Below, piece by piece: positions 36,911-47,515 of a DNA stretch of 47,515 nt. Under the pieces are notes generated by a model that saw only the letters and a list, made by a program, of their open reading frames with translations, searched no databases and was not told where the DNA came from. The position numbers and the translations under genes were made by a program. Every line of letters starts with the position of its first letter. Positions within the stretch are counted from its first letter, which is position 1. This DNA comes from an uncultured Lachnospiraceae bacterium. Lineage in GTDB: Bacteria; Bacillota; Clostridia; Lachnospirales; Lachnospiraceae. Location of the stretch: NCBI GenBank assembly GCA_905235845.1, contig CAJONG010000002.1, positions 1 to 47,515 of the forward strand, in the 5' to 3' direction.

Positions 36911-39835
36911 ATGGATTTTAAGAAATCGGGGGCATATGAGCTTATTGAGGAGCATCCGATCAAAGAGCTTGATACGGTGGGCTACATCCTGCGTCATAAG
37001 AAGACGGGAGCAAGAGTTGTTCTTATGGAGAATGATGATGACAATAAGGTGTTCTATATAGCCTTCAGGACACCGCCTACGGACAGTACGGGTGTGATGC
37101 ATATTCTGGAACATTCGGTGCTGTGCGGTTCTAAGAATTTCCCTGTTAAGGACCCTTTCCTTGAACTTGCCAAGGGAAGTCTCAATACCTTCCTAAATGC
37201 CATGACTTATCCGGATAAGACGGTATATCCCGTGGCAAGCTGCAATGATAAGGATTTCCAGAACCTTATGCATGTATACCTGGATGCGGTATTCTATCCC
37301 AGGATCTTAGACAGTGATATGACCTTTAAGCAGGAAGGCTGGCATTATGAGCTTACGGATAAGGACAGTGAGCTTAAGATAAACGGCGTGGTATACAACG
37401 AGATGAAGGGAGCCTTCTCCAATCCGGATGATGTTCTGGAAAGGGAACTTTTTAATTCACTTTTCCCGGATACTTCATACGGGGTAGAATCAGGCGGAGA
37501 TCCCAAGGATATCCCGTCACTTACATATGAGCATTATCTTGATACTTACAGAAGCTATTATCATCCGAGCAATTCATACATATATCTCTACGGAGACATG
37601 GATATGGCAGAAAAGCTTGAGTTCATAGATAGGGAGTATCTGTCACATTTTGATGCTATAGAGATCGATTCCGAAGTAAAGGAGCAGAAGCCCTTTGATA
37701 ATCGCAGGGAAGTGGTGAAGGAATTCTCGGTAACAGAGAACGAACCCACTGAAGAGAATACATATCTAAGCCTTAATTTCGCCATGAAGGATAACTTGGA
37801 CAGAGAGGAATATATCGCATGGCAGGTGATAGATTATGCTCTGTGCGGAGCTCAGGGTGCCATACTTAAGCAGAGGCTTCTTGATAAGGGAATAGGCAAG
37901 GATGTCTATTCCATATATGATAACGGTGTTAAGCAACCCTACTTCTCTATAATCGCCAAGTACAGCGATGTGGAAAAGAAAGCGGAATTCATCGAAACGA
38001 TCCAAGAGACTATTGATGAGATAATTAATTCGGGATTTAAGAAAGATACATTAAAAGCAGGGCTCAATGCTCTTGAATTCAGATACAGAGAAGCAGACTT
38101 CGGTAATTATCCTCCGGGACTTATGTACGGACTTCAGGCTTTGGACAGTTGGCTGTATGATGACCTTAAGCCTTTTATACATATAGAGGCAGATGATACT
38201 TTCAAGACTCTGCGTAAGAAGATAGAGACCGATTACTTCGAGAAGCTTATCAAAGCAGGGATAACGGATAATGATCACAGTACCGTTGTCATTGTAAAGC
38301 CTGTTAAGGGACTGGTGGAAAAGGAGGAGGAGAGCCTTAGTGAGAAATTGGCTGCATATAAGGCCGGATTAAGCGCTAATGATGTAGATAAGCTTGTTAA
38401 GGATACTGCAGCTTTGACCGCATATCAGGAGAAAGAGGATACTAAAGAAGCTCTTGCGACCATCCCCGTACTTAATATAAGTGATATTAAGAAGGAGACT
38501 GACAGGCTATATAATGAAGAGAGAAGTATAGGAGACATCACAGCCTTATATCATCCGATATCCACGAATGGGATAGATTATGTACGACTGATATTTGATA
38601 CAGCATCCATAGATGAGGAACATTTCGCATACCTGCCGTTGCTTAAGAGCGTAATCGGCGTGATGGATACCGATAAGCATTCTTATCAGGAGCTTTTCGA
38701 CAGGATATACATAGATACGGGTGGAATCTCACCGGCTGTCAATGTATATGAATCCTCCAAGTCAAAGGATGATATCAGGGTCACATTCGATCTAAAGGCC
38801 AAGTGCCTTGAAGGAGATATTGATAAGACCATGTCTCTGATGAAGGAGATGATCACTGAGACTGTTTATTCCGATGAGGACAGACTCTTAGAGATACTTA
38901 ATGAGGTCAAATCAAGGAATCAGAGTTCGATGATAAGCGCAGGGCACAGTGTGGCAATGCAGAGAGCATTAAGCTATGTATCTAAGATCGGCAAGACCGT
39001 GGATGCGGTGCAGGGCTATGATGCATACAGATTCATAGAGGATATCGAACTTGATTATGACAATAGGAAGACAGAGGTAATAAGCAGACTTAAGGAATTG
39101 AGTGAAATGCTCTTCGTATCATCCAAGTTGATGGTAGAATTCACCGGAAGTGAGAGCGAATACAGGAGCTTTGAAAAATCCGTGTCTGAACTGTCGGGTA
39201 TTCTGCCGAAAGGAAGTAATGCCTGCATCGGATATGCACCAAGACTTAAAAAGACAAGTGAAGGACTTAAGACGGCCGGTCAGGTGCAATATGTGTGCAG
39301 AGCGGGGAATTTTATTAAAAGAGGAATAAAGTATACGGGCGCATTGCGTGTATTGAAAGTAATGATGGGATATGACTATCTGTGGAACAATATAAGGGTA
39401 AAGGGCGGAGCATACGGATGTATGTCGGGCTTTAGCAGGAATGGCGACAGTTACTTTGTCTCATACAGAGACCCCAATATTAAGAATACCATAGATATTT
39501 ACGAGGGGATACCGGAGTACCTTAAGGGCTTCAAGGCGGATGAACGTACGATGACCCAGTATATAATAGGAGCCATAAGTACTCTTGATACACCGCTTAC
39601 TCCTTCCGGTAAGGCGCTTAAGTCACTGAGCGCATATATGTGTGATTATGACAGGGAGGATTATCAGAAGGAGAGAGATGAGCTTTTAGCTACTACTCCG
39701 GAGGTAATAAGAGGACTGGCGCAATACTGTGAGAACATACTTGATGATGGTGCCTTGTGTGTAGTAGGCGCGGAGGCTAAGATAGAAGAAGAAAAGGGGC
39801 TTTTTGAAGAGACACATCCGCTTTTCAGAGGATGA
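36911..39835 (+). CDS. M16C family (PreP-like) zinc metalloprotease
   Basis: HILEHSVLCGSKNFPVKDPFLELAKGSLNTFLNAMTYPDKTVYPVAS (HxxEH); 970 aa. Confidence 0.95.
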   Translation: MDFKKSGAYELIEEHPIKELDTVGYILRHKKTGARVVLMENDDDNKVFYIAFRTPPTDSTGVMHILEHSVLCGSKNFPVKDPFLELAKGSLNTFLNAMTYPDKTVYPVASCNDKDFQNLMHVYLDAVFYPRILDSDMTFKQEGWHYELTDKDSELKINGVVYNEMKGAFSNPDDVLERELFNSLFPDTSYGVESGGDPKDIPSLTYEHYLDTYRSYYHPSNSYIYLYGDMDMAEKLEFIDREYLSHFDAIEIDSEVKEQKPFDNRREVVKEFSVTENEPTEENTYLSLNFAMKDNLDREEYIAWQVIDYALCGAQGAILKQRLLDKGIGKDVYSIYDNGVKQPYFSIIAKYSDVEKKAEFIETIQETIDEIINSGFKKDTLKAGLNALEFRYREADFGNYPPGLMYGLQALDSWLYDDLKPFIHIEADDTFKTLRKKIETDYFEKLIKAGITDNDHSTVVIVKPVKGLVEKEEESLSEKLAAYKAGLSANDVDKLVKDTAALTAYQEKEDTKEALATIPVLNISDIKKETDRLYNEERSIGDITALYHPISTNGIDYVRLIFDTASIDEEHFAYLPLLKSVIGVMDTDKHSYQELFDRIYIDTGGISPAVNVYESSKSKDDIRVTFDLKAKCLEGDIDKTMSLMKEMITETVYSDEDRLLEILNEVKSRNQSSMISAGHSVAMQRALSYVSKIGKTVDAVQGYDAYRFIEDIELDYDNRKTEVISRLKELSEMLFVSSKLMVEFTGSESEYRSFEKSVSELSGILPKGSNACIGYAPRLKKTSEGLKTAGQVQYVCRAGNFIKRGIKYTGALRVLKVMMGYDYLWNNIRVKGGAYGCMSGFSRNGDSYFVSYRDPNIKNTIDIYEGIPEYLKGFKADERTMTQYIIGAISTLDTPLTPSGKALKSLSAYMCDYDREDYQKERDELLATTPEVIRGLAQYCENILDDGALCVVGAEAKIEEEKGLFEETHPLFRG

Positions 39836-39893
39836 GAAAGAGGTATATGTAACCGTAAGTAAAAATCATAGATTCTAAATGAGGGAGAAAAAG

Positions 39894-40940
39894 ATGAAAA
39901 ACAGGAAATTCATACTATTAACAACAGTTGTTATTATTACGGTATTGCTTTCGGGATGCGGCAGTAGCAATACATCGGGCAGTTACAAATCCGAAGCAAG
40001 AGCTTCGTATGACTCCGGAGATAGTTATTTCAATTCTCCGGAGTCATACGATATGGCTATGTATGATGACAATACAACGACCGGTTCCGGTGCTTCCATG
40101 ACAACCGAGAATGCAACGACGAGTAATCGTAAGCTTATAAGAAATGCAAGCTTAAGCGTGGAGACCAAGGAATTCGACGAGCTGTTAGTCAGTCTTGATG
40201 CCAGAATTAAGGGCATGGGTGGATATATAGAGAATATGAGCGGTAACTATGGAAGCAGATATTCAAGCTACCGTTCAAGCAAGAGCGCATATATAACCGC
40301 ACGTATCCCTTCGGCTAGGCTTGATGAATTCATCAATTCCGTAGGAGAGACGGCCAATATCACAAGTAAGTCCGAGTCAGTAACAGACATAACCTTAGAG
40401 TATGTGGATATGGAGAGCCACAAGAAGATGCTTAAGGAGGAGCAGGACAGACTTCTTGAGTTCTTGGATCAGGCAGAGACCATAGAGGACATAATCACCA
40501 TTGAAGACAGACTTACGAATGTTAAGTATCAGCTTGAGAGCATGGAGAGCCAGCTTCGTACTTATGACAATAAGATAGATTACAGTACGGTCAATATAGA
40601 TATTCAGGAAGTCATAGACTATACGGTTGTGGTCGAGGAAGAGAAGACTCCCGTGGAACGTATGAAGGAAGGATTTGCCGAAAGTATAAGGAATGTGGGA
40701 ATTGGCTTAAGAGAATTCGGAATTTGGTTCGTGATCAATCTGCCTTATATCATCCTTATTGCAGCCATTGCTGCTGTCGCACTTATCATAATAAGAGCAG
40801 TTGGCAAGAGGAATAAGAGAAAGCGTGAGGCTAAAAGGGAAGAAAAGGCTAAGAGGCATACCGAGGCAGCCGCAAGAGGCGAGAGTGCACAAGAGAATAA
40901 GGCAGAAGTGTATGTAAGTAAACCGGACAAAAATTCTTAA
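39894..40940 (+). CDS. DUF4349 domain lipoprotein
   Basis: Lipobox VLLSGC; RKLIRNASLSVETKEFDELLVSLDARIKGMGGYIENMSG; C-terminal TM. Confidence 0.9.
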   Translation: MKNRKFILLTTVVIITVLLSGCGSSNTSGSYKSEARASYDSGDSYFNSPESYDMAMYDDNTTTGSGASMTTENATTSNRKLIRNASLSVETKEFDELLVSLDARIKGMGGYIENMSGNYGSRYSSYRSSKSAYITARIPSARLDEFINSVGETANITSKSESVTDITLEYVDMESHKKMLKEEQDRLLEFLDQAETIEDIITIEDRLTNVKYQLESMESQLRTYDNKIDYSTVNIDIQEVIDYTVVVEEEKTPVERMKEGFAESIRNVGIGLREFGIWFVINLPYIILIAAIAAVALIIIRAVGKRNKRKREAKREEKAKRHTEAAARGESAQENKAEVYVSKPDKNS

Positions 40941-41015
40941 GCACGGGACGGTGCCTTCCGTAAATAAGTGCACGGAATGATATTTAGATGAACAAGGATA
41001 TAAAATATAAGAGAT

Positions 41016-41927
41016 ATGCAGGATAGTGACAGAAAAGCAGGATTTGTGAGCATAATCGGGCGGCCCAATGTGGGTAAGTCCACACTGATGAATTATATAA
41101 TAGGTCAGAAGATCGCCATTACATCGAATAAGCCACAGACCACGCGTAACAGGATAAGAACGGTATATACGGAAGATCGGGGTCAGATAGTATTCACTGA
41201 TACTCCGGGCATACATAAGGCCAAGAATAAGTTAGGCGACTATATGGTGAGCGTGGCAAGGAAGTCCATAGTCGATGTGGATGCCTGTATGTGGATAGTG
41301 GAGCCGACTACATACATAGGTTCCGGAGAGCAGGCTATAGCAGAAGAATTATCCAAGGCTGACGGGATAGTAAGGATACTTGTCATCAATAAGACGGATA
41401 CGCTTAAGAATAAGGCGCAGATACTTGAAGTTATCGAAGCCTATAAGAATGTATGTAAGTTCGATGAGATAATTCCCGTATCCGCCAAGACGGGTGAGGG
41501 CGTACCGGAGCTTATAGATAATCTCTTTAATTACATGCCTGAGGGTGCGCCTTACTTTGAAGAGGATGTCATAACGGATCAGCCCTTAAGACAGATAGTA
41601 GCGGAGCTTATACGCGAGAAGGCTCTGTGGTGTCTTAAGGATGAGATACCGCACGGGGTAGCTGTAGTCATAGACACCTTCGAGGAGGATGAGAAGCTAA
41701 CAAGGATCACCGCAACGATAGTATGCGAGAAGAATTCCCACAAGGCGATCATAATCGGTAAAAACGGTACGATGCTTAAAAAGATAGGCTCTCTTGCCAG
41801 ACCTGATATAGAGGATATGCTTGAATGCAAGGTATATCTGGAGCTCTGGGTCAAGGTAAGGAAGGACTGGAGAGAGTCCGATCTGCTCATGAAGAATTAC
41901 GGATATGATAAGAGGGATATAGACTGA
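41016..41927 (+). CDS. era: GTPase Era
   Basis: GFVSIIGRPNVGKSTLMNYIIGQKIAITSNKPQTTRNRI, DTPGIHKAKNKLG, NKTD, KH-domain IIGKNGTMLKKIGSLARPDIEDMLECKVYLELWVKVRKDWR. Confidence 0.98.
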   Translation: MQDSDRKAGFVSIIGRPNVGKSTLMNYIIGQKIAITSNKPQTTRNRIRTVYTEDRGQIVFTDTPGIHKAKNKLGDYMVSVARKSIVDVDACMWIVEPTTYIGSGEQAIAEELSKADGIVRILVINKTDTLKNKAQILEVIEAYKNVCKFDEIIPVSAKTGEGVPELIDNLFNYMPEGAPYFEEDVITDQPLRQIVAELIREKALWCLKDEIPHGVAVVIDTFEEDEKLTRITATIVCEKNSHKAIIIGKNGTMLKKIGSLARPDIEDMLECKVYLELWVKVRKDWRESDLLMKNYGYDKRDID

Positions 41928-41952
41928 GAAAAACGGCATTGATCCGTATCTG

Positions 41953-42420
41953 CTAATGGAATAAGGGGAACGTGGCGAAGCCCATGGCTATGCCGAACAG
42001 TGCGCCGATAAGAACCTGAAGGGGTGTATGACCGATAAGCTCCTTCAGGTTTTCTGTTGTGAATTCTATCTTCTCGGGATGCTCATTGTTAAAATAAGCC
42101 ATGATCTGATTGATTATGACAGCCTGTGTACCTGTCTCGCGACGAACACCTCTTGCGTCATACATGACCACTATGGCAAAAATGGTGGCTATAGCGAATG
42201 TACCGGAACCTAAACCGTATTCAAGAGCGGAGGCTACGGACAGAGCACATACCGTGGCTGAATGACAGCTTGGCATACCGCCGCTTCCTACAAGCCTCTC
42301 GGGATTAAATTTCTTATCGATAAGCAGAACTATGATAGTCTTCACTATCTGTGCCGCAAGCCAGCTTATGGCGGCAGCCATGAGTACATAATTATGTATA
42401 AGATCGTTCAAATAATTCAT
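41953..42420 (-). CDS. Divergent PAP2 family protein (YuiD-like, DUF212)
   Basis: GGMPSCHSATVCALSVA, VVMYDARGVRRETGTQAVIINQ, LKELIGHTPLQVLIGALFGI. Confidence 0.93.
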   Translation of the reverse strand: MNYLNDLIHNYVLMAAAISWLAAQIVKTIIVLLIDKKFNPERLVGSGGMPSCHSATVCALSVASALEYGLGSGTFAIATIFAIVVMYDARGVRRETGTQAVIINQIMAYFNNEHPEKIEFTTENLKELIGHTPLQVLIGALFGIAMGFATFPLFH

Positions 42421-42608
42421 GCTTAGAATACCTTTTTGTCGTTTATTAACATTGTTATTATAAAGTAAGGGGGTAATATTGGCAATTATGATTATGGAAA
42501 AAGAATAAAATATTATGTATGATTATATTGGAAAAACAGAGATATTCATAGTCGATGTATCATATGCATTATTGTAAAAAGATATATCGTATTGAGGTGT
42601 CGGAAGGT

Positions 42609-44426
42609 ATGTACATATTCAACATAATCTCATTGCTTGGCGGATTGTCGATGTTCCTGTACGGAATGCGGCTTATGAGCGGAAGCCTTAAGGAAGGGTC
42701 GTCCGGAACACTTAAAGTCGCAATGGAAAGGATCACCAATAATCCGCTTAAATCCTTCTTACTTGGACTTGGAATAGCAGCCGTTATTCAATCCTCGACA
42801 GCTACGATAGTTATCACTTCAGGTCTTGTGGCGGCCGGAATATTAAGTCTCGAACAATCACTTGGAATTATCATAGGCGCCAATGTCGGAACTACCGTAA
42901 CAGGTCAGATAATCAGGCTTTTGGATATCGGAGAGGATTCATCGCCTGTACTTAGGTTCTTCCAGCCTTCAACTCTTGCCCCTTTAGCTCTTATAGTCGG
43001 CATCATACTCATAATGTTCTGTCATTTTAAGAAATCGGATAATCTCGGAAGTATAGCAATGGGCTTTGGTATACTGTTCGTGGGTCTTATGAACATGACT
43101 TCTTCTGTAAGCGGACTTATAGAAGGCGGACAGATGGGCAGAATGTTTGAGCATATGGGAGATAATCCCATCCTTGGATATATGATAGGTGCAGGTGTGG
43201 CATTCATACTGCAAAGTTCGTCTGCGACAATAGGTATATTACAGGCCTTCTCAATGGCAGGCTCGATACCTTTTAAGACCATATACATCGTGATCGTGGG
43301 TATATATCTGGGTGACTGCGTAACCACAGCTATCGTCTGTTCGATCGGAGCACAGAATGAATCGAAGAGAGTGGGACTTGTCAATATTATATATAATCTA
43401 AGTAAGACAGTGATCGTCATTGCGGTTGTTGCGTTGACACACAGCCTTGGACTTTTAGATGAGCTGTGGAATATGCACATGACACCGGGTACAATAGCTG
43501 ATGCCAATACGATCTTCAACCTGGGTTGTGCCATAATATTGCTTCCCTTTGGTAATATTTTTGTAAAGCTCAGCCGCCGCATCCTGCCTGATGCCGAGGA
43601 GCCTAAGGGTAAATACTCCGATATCGTATCCGCACTTAATCCGGTATTCTTCTCAACCCCGGCCCTTGCCTTCAGAAGCTGCTACAATGCTCTTAATGCC
43701 ATGTTCGATGCGGCTGTTGTTAATATCAATAAGGCGCTGGATGTCATAGATGATTATGATGACAGTATTGTGGATGAGATAGCTGCGGAAGAGAAGAATA
43801 TAGATATGCTGACAGACAGGGTGGATAATTATCTGGTCCAGCTTTCGCCCCATATAAGTGAGGATCTGCATATCAGGATATTCGAACAGTATCATAAGCT
43901 TGTAACCGAATTCGAGCATCTGGGAGACTATGCTGACAATATAGCCATGACAGCGAGGGAGATGCATAACGAAGGCGTGCAGTTCAGCAAGACGGCACTT
44001 AATGAGCTTAAAGTGGTAAGGGATCTTCTTGATACCATACTTGACTATGCCAAGCTTACTTTTGTTAAGCGTAATCTGGATGCGGCCTATCATATAGAGC
44101 CCCTTGAAGAGGTTATGGATGACCTTATCAATACGCTTCATGATAATCATCTTGACAGGCTAAGAGACGGCAAATGTACCATCAGAGCAGGAATAAGCTT
44201 TCTTAATATCCTTACCAATCTTGAGAATATGTCGGATTCATGCTCCCATGTGGGCGTGGCGATAATCGCAAGAGTCAAGCCGGAGAAGGCTAATCTCCCC
44301 CATACCTATCTTATAAGCCTCCATAAGGGAGAGAATTCCAGGTTCAATGAAGCGTACAGTGAGGCTCATGAAAATTACTATAAGATGCTTGAAGAAATGG
44401 GTAGAGAAAAAGAGACAGAGGCATAA
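42609..44426 (+). CDS. Na/Pi cotransporter family protein with PhoU-like domain
   Basis: LLGGLSMFLYGMRLMSGSLKEGS, IQSSTATIVITSGLVAAGIL, QSSSATIGILQAFSMAG; PhoU-like C-terminus. Confidence 0.94.
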   Translation: MYIFNIISLLGGLSMFLYGMRLMSGSLKEGSSGTLKVAMERITNNPLKSFLLGLGIAAVIQSSTATIVITSGLVAAGILSLEQSLGIIIGANVGTTVTGQIIRLLDIGEDSSPVLRFFQPSTLAPLALIVGIILIMFCHFKKSDNLGSIAMGFGILFVGLMNMTSSVSGLIEGGQMGRMFEHMGDNPILGYMIGAGVAFILQSSSATIGILQAFSMAGSIPFKTIYIVIVGIYLGDCVTTAIVCSIGAQNESKRVGLVNIIYNLSKTVIVIAVVALTHSLGLLDELWNMHMTPGTIADANTIFNLGCAIILLPFGNIFVKLSRRILPDAEEPKGKYSDIVSALNPVFFSTPALAFRSCYNALNAMFDAAVVNINKALDVIDDYDDSIVDEIAAEEKNIDMLTDRVDNYLVQLSPHISEDLHIRIFEQYHKLVTEFEHLGDYADNIAMTAREMHNEGVQFSKTALNELKVVRDLLDTILDYAKLTFVKRNLDAAYHIEPLEEVMDDLINTLHDNHLDRLRDGKCTIRAGISFLNILTNLENMSDSCSHVGVAIIARVKPEKANLPHTYLISLHKGENSRFNEAYSEAHENYYKMLEEMGREKETEA

Positions 44427-44429
44427 TCC

Positions 44430-45080
44430 ATGCAGGAGAATGTTGAGGTAAAAGGGATAATACTTAAGAGTGAGCCGGCCGGAGATTATGACAGAAGAGT
44501 AGTGATACTGACGGATAAAAGAGGCAAGATATCTGCTTTCGCCAAAGGCGCAAGAAGACCCAACAGCAGGTTCGTGGCAGTTACGGATCCTTTTACATTC
44601 GCAACCTTCCGGCTCTATGAAGGAAGGAATTCCTATTCACTTAACGATGTAGAAGTCCATAATCACTTCGAGGAGCTTCGGAGAGAATATAATAACGCAT
44701 ATTATGGAATGTATATGCTGGAGATCGCAGACTATTATACCCGTGAGAATAACGATGAGAAGGAGATGCTTAAGCTCTTATATCAGAGCCTGAGGGCACT
44801 TATAAAGCCAAGTCTGGATAACAGGCTGGTGCGTGTCATATATGAGATTAAATCCACTGTAGTTAACGGAGAATTTCCGGGACCCAAAGATAATGCCGCA
44901 TATAAAAATGCCACCCTGTATGCCATAGAGTATATCATACACAGCAGCATTGAAAAACTGTATACTTTCACCGTAAAACCGGATGTACTTACGGAGCTTG
45001 AAGAGATAGCCGCGGATACATGCAGACAGACCATGAACTATCCCTTCAAGAGCCTTGAGATATTGAACACACTTACATGA
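44430..45080 (+). CDS. recO: DNA repair protein RecO
   Basis: VKGIILKSEPAGDYDRRVVILTDKRGKISAFAKGARRPNSRF; C-terminal zinc-finger cysteines not present. Confidence 0.9.
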   Translation: MQENVEVKGIILKSEPAGDYDRRVVILTDKRGKISAFAKGARRPNSRFVAVTDPFTFATFRLYEGRNSYSLNDVEVHNHFEELRREYNNAYYGMYMLEIADYYTRENNDEKEMLKLLYQSLRALIKPSLDNRLVRVIYEIKSTVVNGEFPGPKDNAAYKNATLYAIEYIIHSSIEKLYTFTVKPDVLTELEEIAADTCRQTMNYPFKSLEILNTLT

Positions 45081-47069
45081 TCAGTCTTCATCTACAAGTA
45101 TAGCCACATCCCACGGATGCAGGGTGATCCCGTCACCCATCTCGTAGTGTTCGCCGCCGATCAGATTCTTGCAGTCATGTTCGCAGATGATCGTATTATT
45201 TTCCATAGAATAATTGAATACATATTCAATATGCTCGTTCATATCATTGATCCCGCATCTTCGTATGAGAGGGAACTGATATCTGGGAAGGTCAATACCC
45301 GCAATACGTGCAACACGCCTTATAGTCTTGCTTATTGCGGCTTTATCACACATACATCCTATATAGGTGGCTGATCCCTGTCCGTATCTGCTGTGCGCAA
45401 TGGCAGCATATCTGTTCCAGTAAGGGTGTGAATATCTGGCCCATGGGACGGCATCTCCTGTAAGCTGTAACAGTTCGATATGGCTGTCGATATTGAATTC
45501 CTGTCCATCGTCGAACATTACGGTGGCAGAATCGGGGATAGTGAACATGTCATAGCTTACATCGAAGACATCGGTCATGCCGTGGGGAGCCGTGTCGGAG
45601 AAGATCTTAAGCTCTCTGTCTGCGAAAAAGCTCTTGAAGGTGGCTATCATGTGTCCGCCGTTCTCTATATAAGAGCGGAATCTGCCGATCAGGACATCAT
45701 CCACACTGTAAAGAGATGGAAGGATCACAAGACTGTAATTGTCGAGCTTAGATGACTTATATATGATGTCGCATTCAAGATTCATCTCGTAGCAGGCATC
45801 ATATATGCGCCTTACTATATCATTATAATCAAGGGAGAGCTCTTCCTTATATTCGCTGAATGCCGTAAGGGAATCAAGGTCTAGAAGTATGGCCGCCTTG
45901 TTGGGCTTACGGAGATTGATAAGATGTCTGCTTATACCCTCCAATTCATCGGTAAATCTCGACAGCTCATGGTAAGTCTCGCCCGGCTCAAGGTCATGAC
46001 TTAAGATACCCTTCCAGTAGCTTTCGGGTCCGTTGTGTATAGAATGCCAGTTCCAGTACATTATAGAATTGGAACCGCCGGACAATTGTGCATAGCCCTG
46101 CATACGAAGCTGACCGGGATAAGGAAGCCATTTAATGCGACCCTGTGACTGGGTCTCAAGCAAAAGGTAGTTATCCTGCTTAATGGAACGGGCAATATCC
46201 GAACAGAATGCGATCTCTGTACCTGTAAGTTCGCTCTGAGAAGGATGATATATATCTGCGCCGGCAACATCCAAAGCCTTACCTGCAAGGCACTGATCTA
46301 CAAGAGGCTGTAAACCGTACGAATGGTCGCGCCAGTCGAAGTCGAAATTATGAGTGATAAACTGCCCCTCTTTGGCATATTCCCTGATTATATCTGCCTG
46401 CCATGATATAAAATCCGTTATGCAGTCTCTTAGGAATCGCTTATACGCAGCGGAAAGACTGGGATTAACGGTACCGCGGATATCGGGAAAATCATCCCAG
46501 TTCTCTATACGATTGCTCCAGTAGTCCAGACCGAATTCCCTGTTAAAATTATCTATATTGGGGTATTCCGCACGCAGCTTCTCAACAAAAAGAGCCTGAA
46601 CATCGGGACCGGCGGCATCAGCAGAGCGTGTCTCGTTGTCAATCTGATAGCCTATTATGCAATCATAACCGCTTATAACCTGCATCATCTTACGGATCAT
46701 CCTGTTGCAGTGATAGCGGTAGTGTTCGTTGGTTATATCAAAAAACTGCCTGTGACCGTAGAGCAGTTGACCGTCCTTGGTAACGGACATGATATCAGGA
46801 TACTTATGAGCAAGCCATGAAGGGATGGCATAGGTGGGAGTGCCGACAATGACACCTATCTCATGTCTGCCTGCGGATTCAAGCACGGAAGTAAGCTTGG
46901 AAAAATCGAATTCTCCGTCTCCGGGCTCCCATGTGCTCCATGTCGACTCGCCGATACGTATGGTATTGAAGCCAAGCTTCTTCATAAGCTCAAGATCTTC
47001 ATCGATCCGTTCATACGGCATGTATTCATTATAATAAGCTGCCCCCAGTATCAGTTCCTTTACTCGCAT
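45081..47069 (-). CDS. Beta-galactosidase, GH42 family
   Basis: LGAAYYNEYMPYERIDEDLELMKKLGFNTIRIGESTWSTWEPGDGEFDF, IIGYQIDNET, LLLETQSQGRIKWLPYPGQLR. Confidence 0.95.
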   Translation of the reverse strand: MRVKELILGAAYYNEYMPYERIDEDLELMKKLGFNTIRIGESTWSTWEPGDGEFDFSKLTSVLESAGRHEIGVIVGTPTYAIPSWLAHKYPDIMSVTKDGQLLYGHRQFFDITNEHYRYHCNRMIRKMMQVISGYDCIIGYQIDNETRSADAAGPDVQALFVEKLRAEYPNIDNFNREFGLDYWSNRIENWDDFPDIRGTVNPSLSAAYKRFLRDCITDFISWQADIIREYAKEGQFITHNFDFDWRDHSYGLQPLVDQCLAGKALDVAGADIYHPSQSELTGTEIAFCSDIARSIKQDNYLLLETQSQGRIKWLPYPGQLRMQGYAQLSGGSNSIMYWNWHSIHNGPESYWKGILSHDLEPGETYHELSRFTDELEGISRHLINLRKPNKAAILLDLDSLTAFSEYKEELSLDYNDIVRRIYDACYEMNLECDIIYKSSKLDNYSLVILPSLYSVDDVLIGRFRSYIENGGHMIATFKSFFADRELKIFSDTAPHGMTDVFDVSYDMFTIPDSATVMFDDGQEFNIDSHIELLQLTGDAVPWARYSHPYWNRYAAIAHSRYGQGSATYIGCMCDKAAISKTIRRVARIAGIDLPRYQFPLIRRCGINDMNEHIEYVFNYSMENNTIICEHDCKNLIGGEHYEMGDGITLHPWDVAILVDED

Positions 47070-47263
47070 ATAACCCTCCTTATCAATCCCGTCCGCGGCA
47101 TAATATATCGCCATTATGCGGATCAATGTAAATACAGGTTAATTGTATTATATGTAGGATGTATTACGCAAGATTGTATGGACGAAATCCTGAAATTATT
47201 TTATATTATTAATGATATCCGTAGGATATAAAGATAAGATAATGAGAAGTGAGGGTTACATTG

Positions 47264-47515
47264 ATGGAAGACATTAAGAATCAGATGCTTGAAGAATTCA
47301 AAAAGACATTCGGGGACAGTGAGGGCGTGAGAGTATTCTTCGCACCGGGAAGGGTCAATCTCATAGGCGAACATACAGACTATAACGGAGGTCATGTATT
47401 CCCATGCGCTCTGACGATAGGTACCTATGCAGCGGTTAGGAGACGTGATGACAGAGAGCTTAATTTCTATTCATTGAACTTCAAGGATAAAGGAGTTGTC
47501 AGAACCTCCTTAGAC
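47264..47515 (+). CDS. galK: Galactokinase, N-terminal part (truncated by window end)
   Basis: [61 protein letters not shown]. Confidence 0.97.
   Translation, partial: MEDIKNQMLEEFKKTFGDSEGVRVFFAPGRVNLIGEHTDYNGGHVFPCALTIGTYAAVRRRDDRELNFYSLNFKDKGVVRTSLD

Noticed and set aside
44430-45080. RecO lacking the zinc-finger cysteines as a novelty
   Set aside because: Loss of the zinc motif is likely common in related Firmicutes RecO proteins; not specific to this window.
45081-47515. GH42 / galK divergent pair as a novel system
   Set aside because: A standard galactoside utilisation arrangement; no distinctive operator could be defined by eye.

Overview
Firmicutes chromosome segment, most likely Lachnospiraceae-like (inferred from gene content and style, not verified). 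Most of the window is ordinary housekeeping and metabolic sequence: opp/dpp-type ABC ATPases, YqeG-like HAD phosphatase, EF-P, two tandem GT39-like membrane proteins, tRNA-Arg(CCG), SH3 protein, NADP-GDH, MscS, pseudouridine synthase, LigA, MetA, TraX-like protein, GH5 cellulase lipoprotein, a giant 2-hydroxyacyl-CoA dehydratase activase, M16C protease, DUF4349 lipoprotein, Era, PAP2-like protein, Na/Pi cotransporter, RecO, GH42 beta-galactosidase and the start of GalK. The accessory part is about 15.4-27.6 kb. It holds a Ser/Thr kinase with a long novel N-terminus and a tail-to-tail HTH regulator, a small HTH-like protein, a DUF2130 (PD-(D/E)XK-like) protein, a BrnT/BrnA toxin-antitoxin pair, and a macro-domain / VWA / ADP-ribosylglycohydrolase / zinc-ribbon cluster. 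It continues with a frameshifted duplicated-domain lipoprotein, a tRNA 3'-end remnant, a putative regulator/nucleotidyltransferase pair bracketed by imperfect direct repeats, and a C-terminal remnant of a short-chain dehydrogenase. The most interesting observation is that the C-terminal domain of the macro-domain protein resembles the kinase-associated HTH protein. This suggests one signalling or conflict system combining kinase, ADP-ribose and VWA components. All calls come from reading the sequence; no database search was run.
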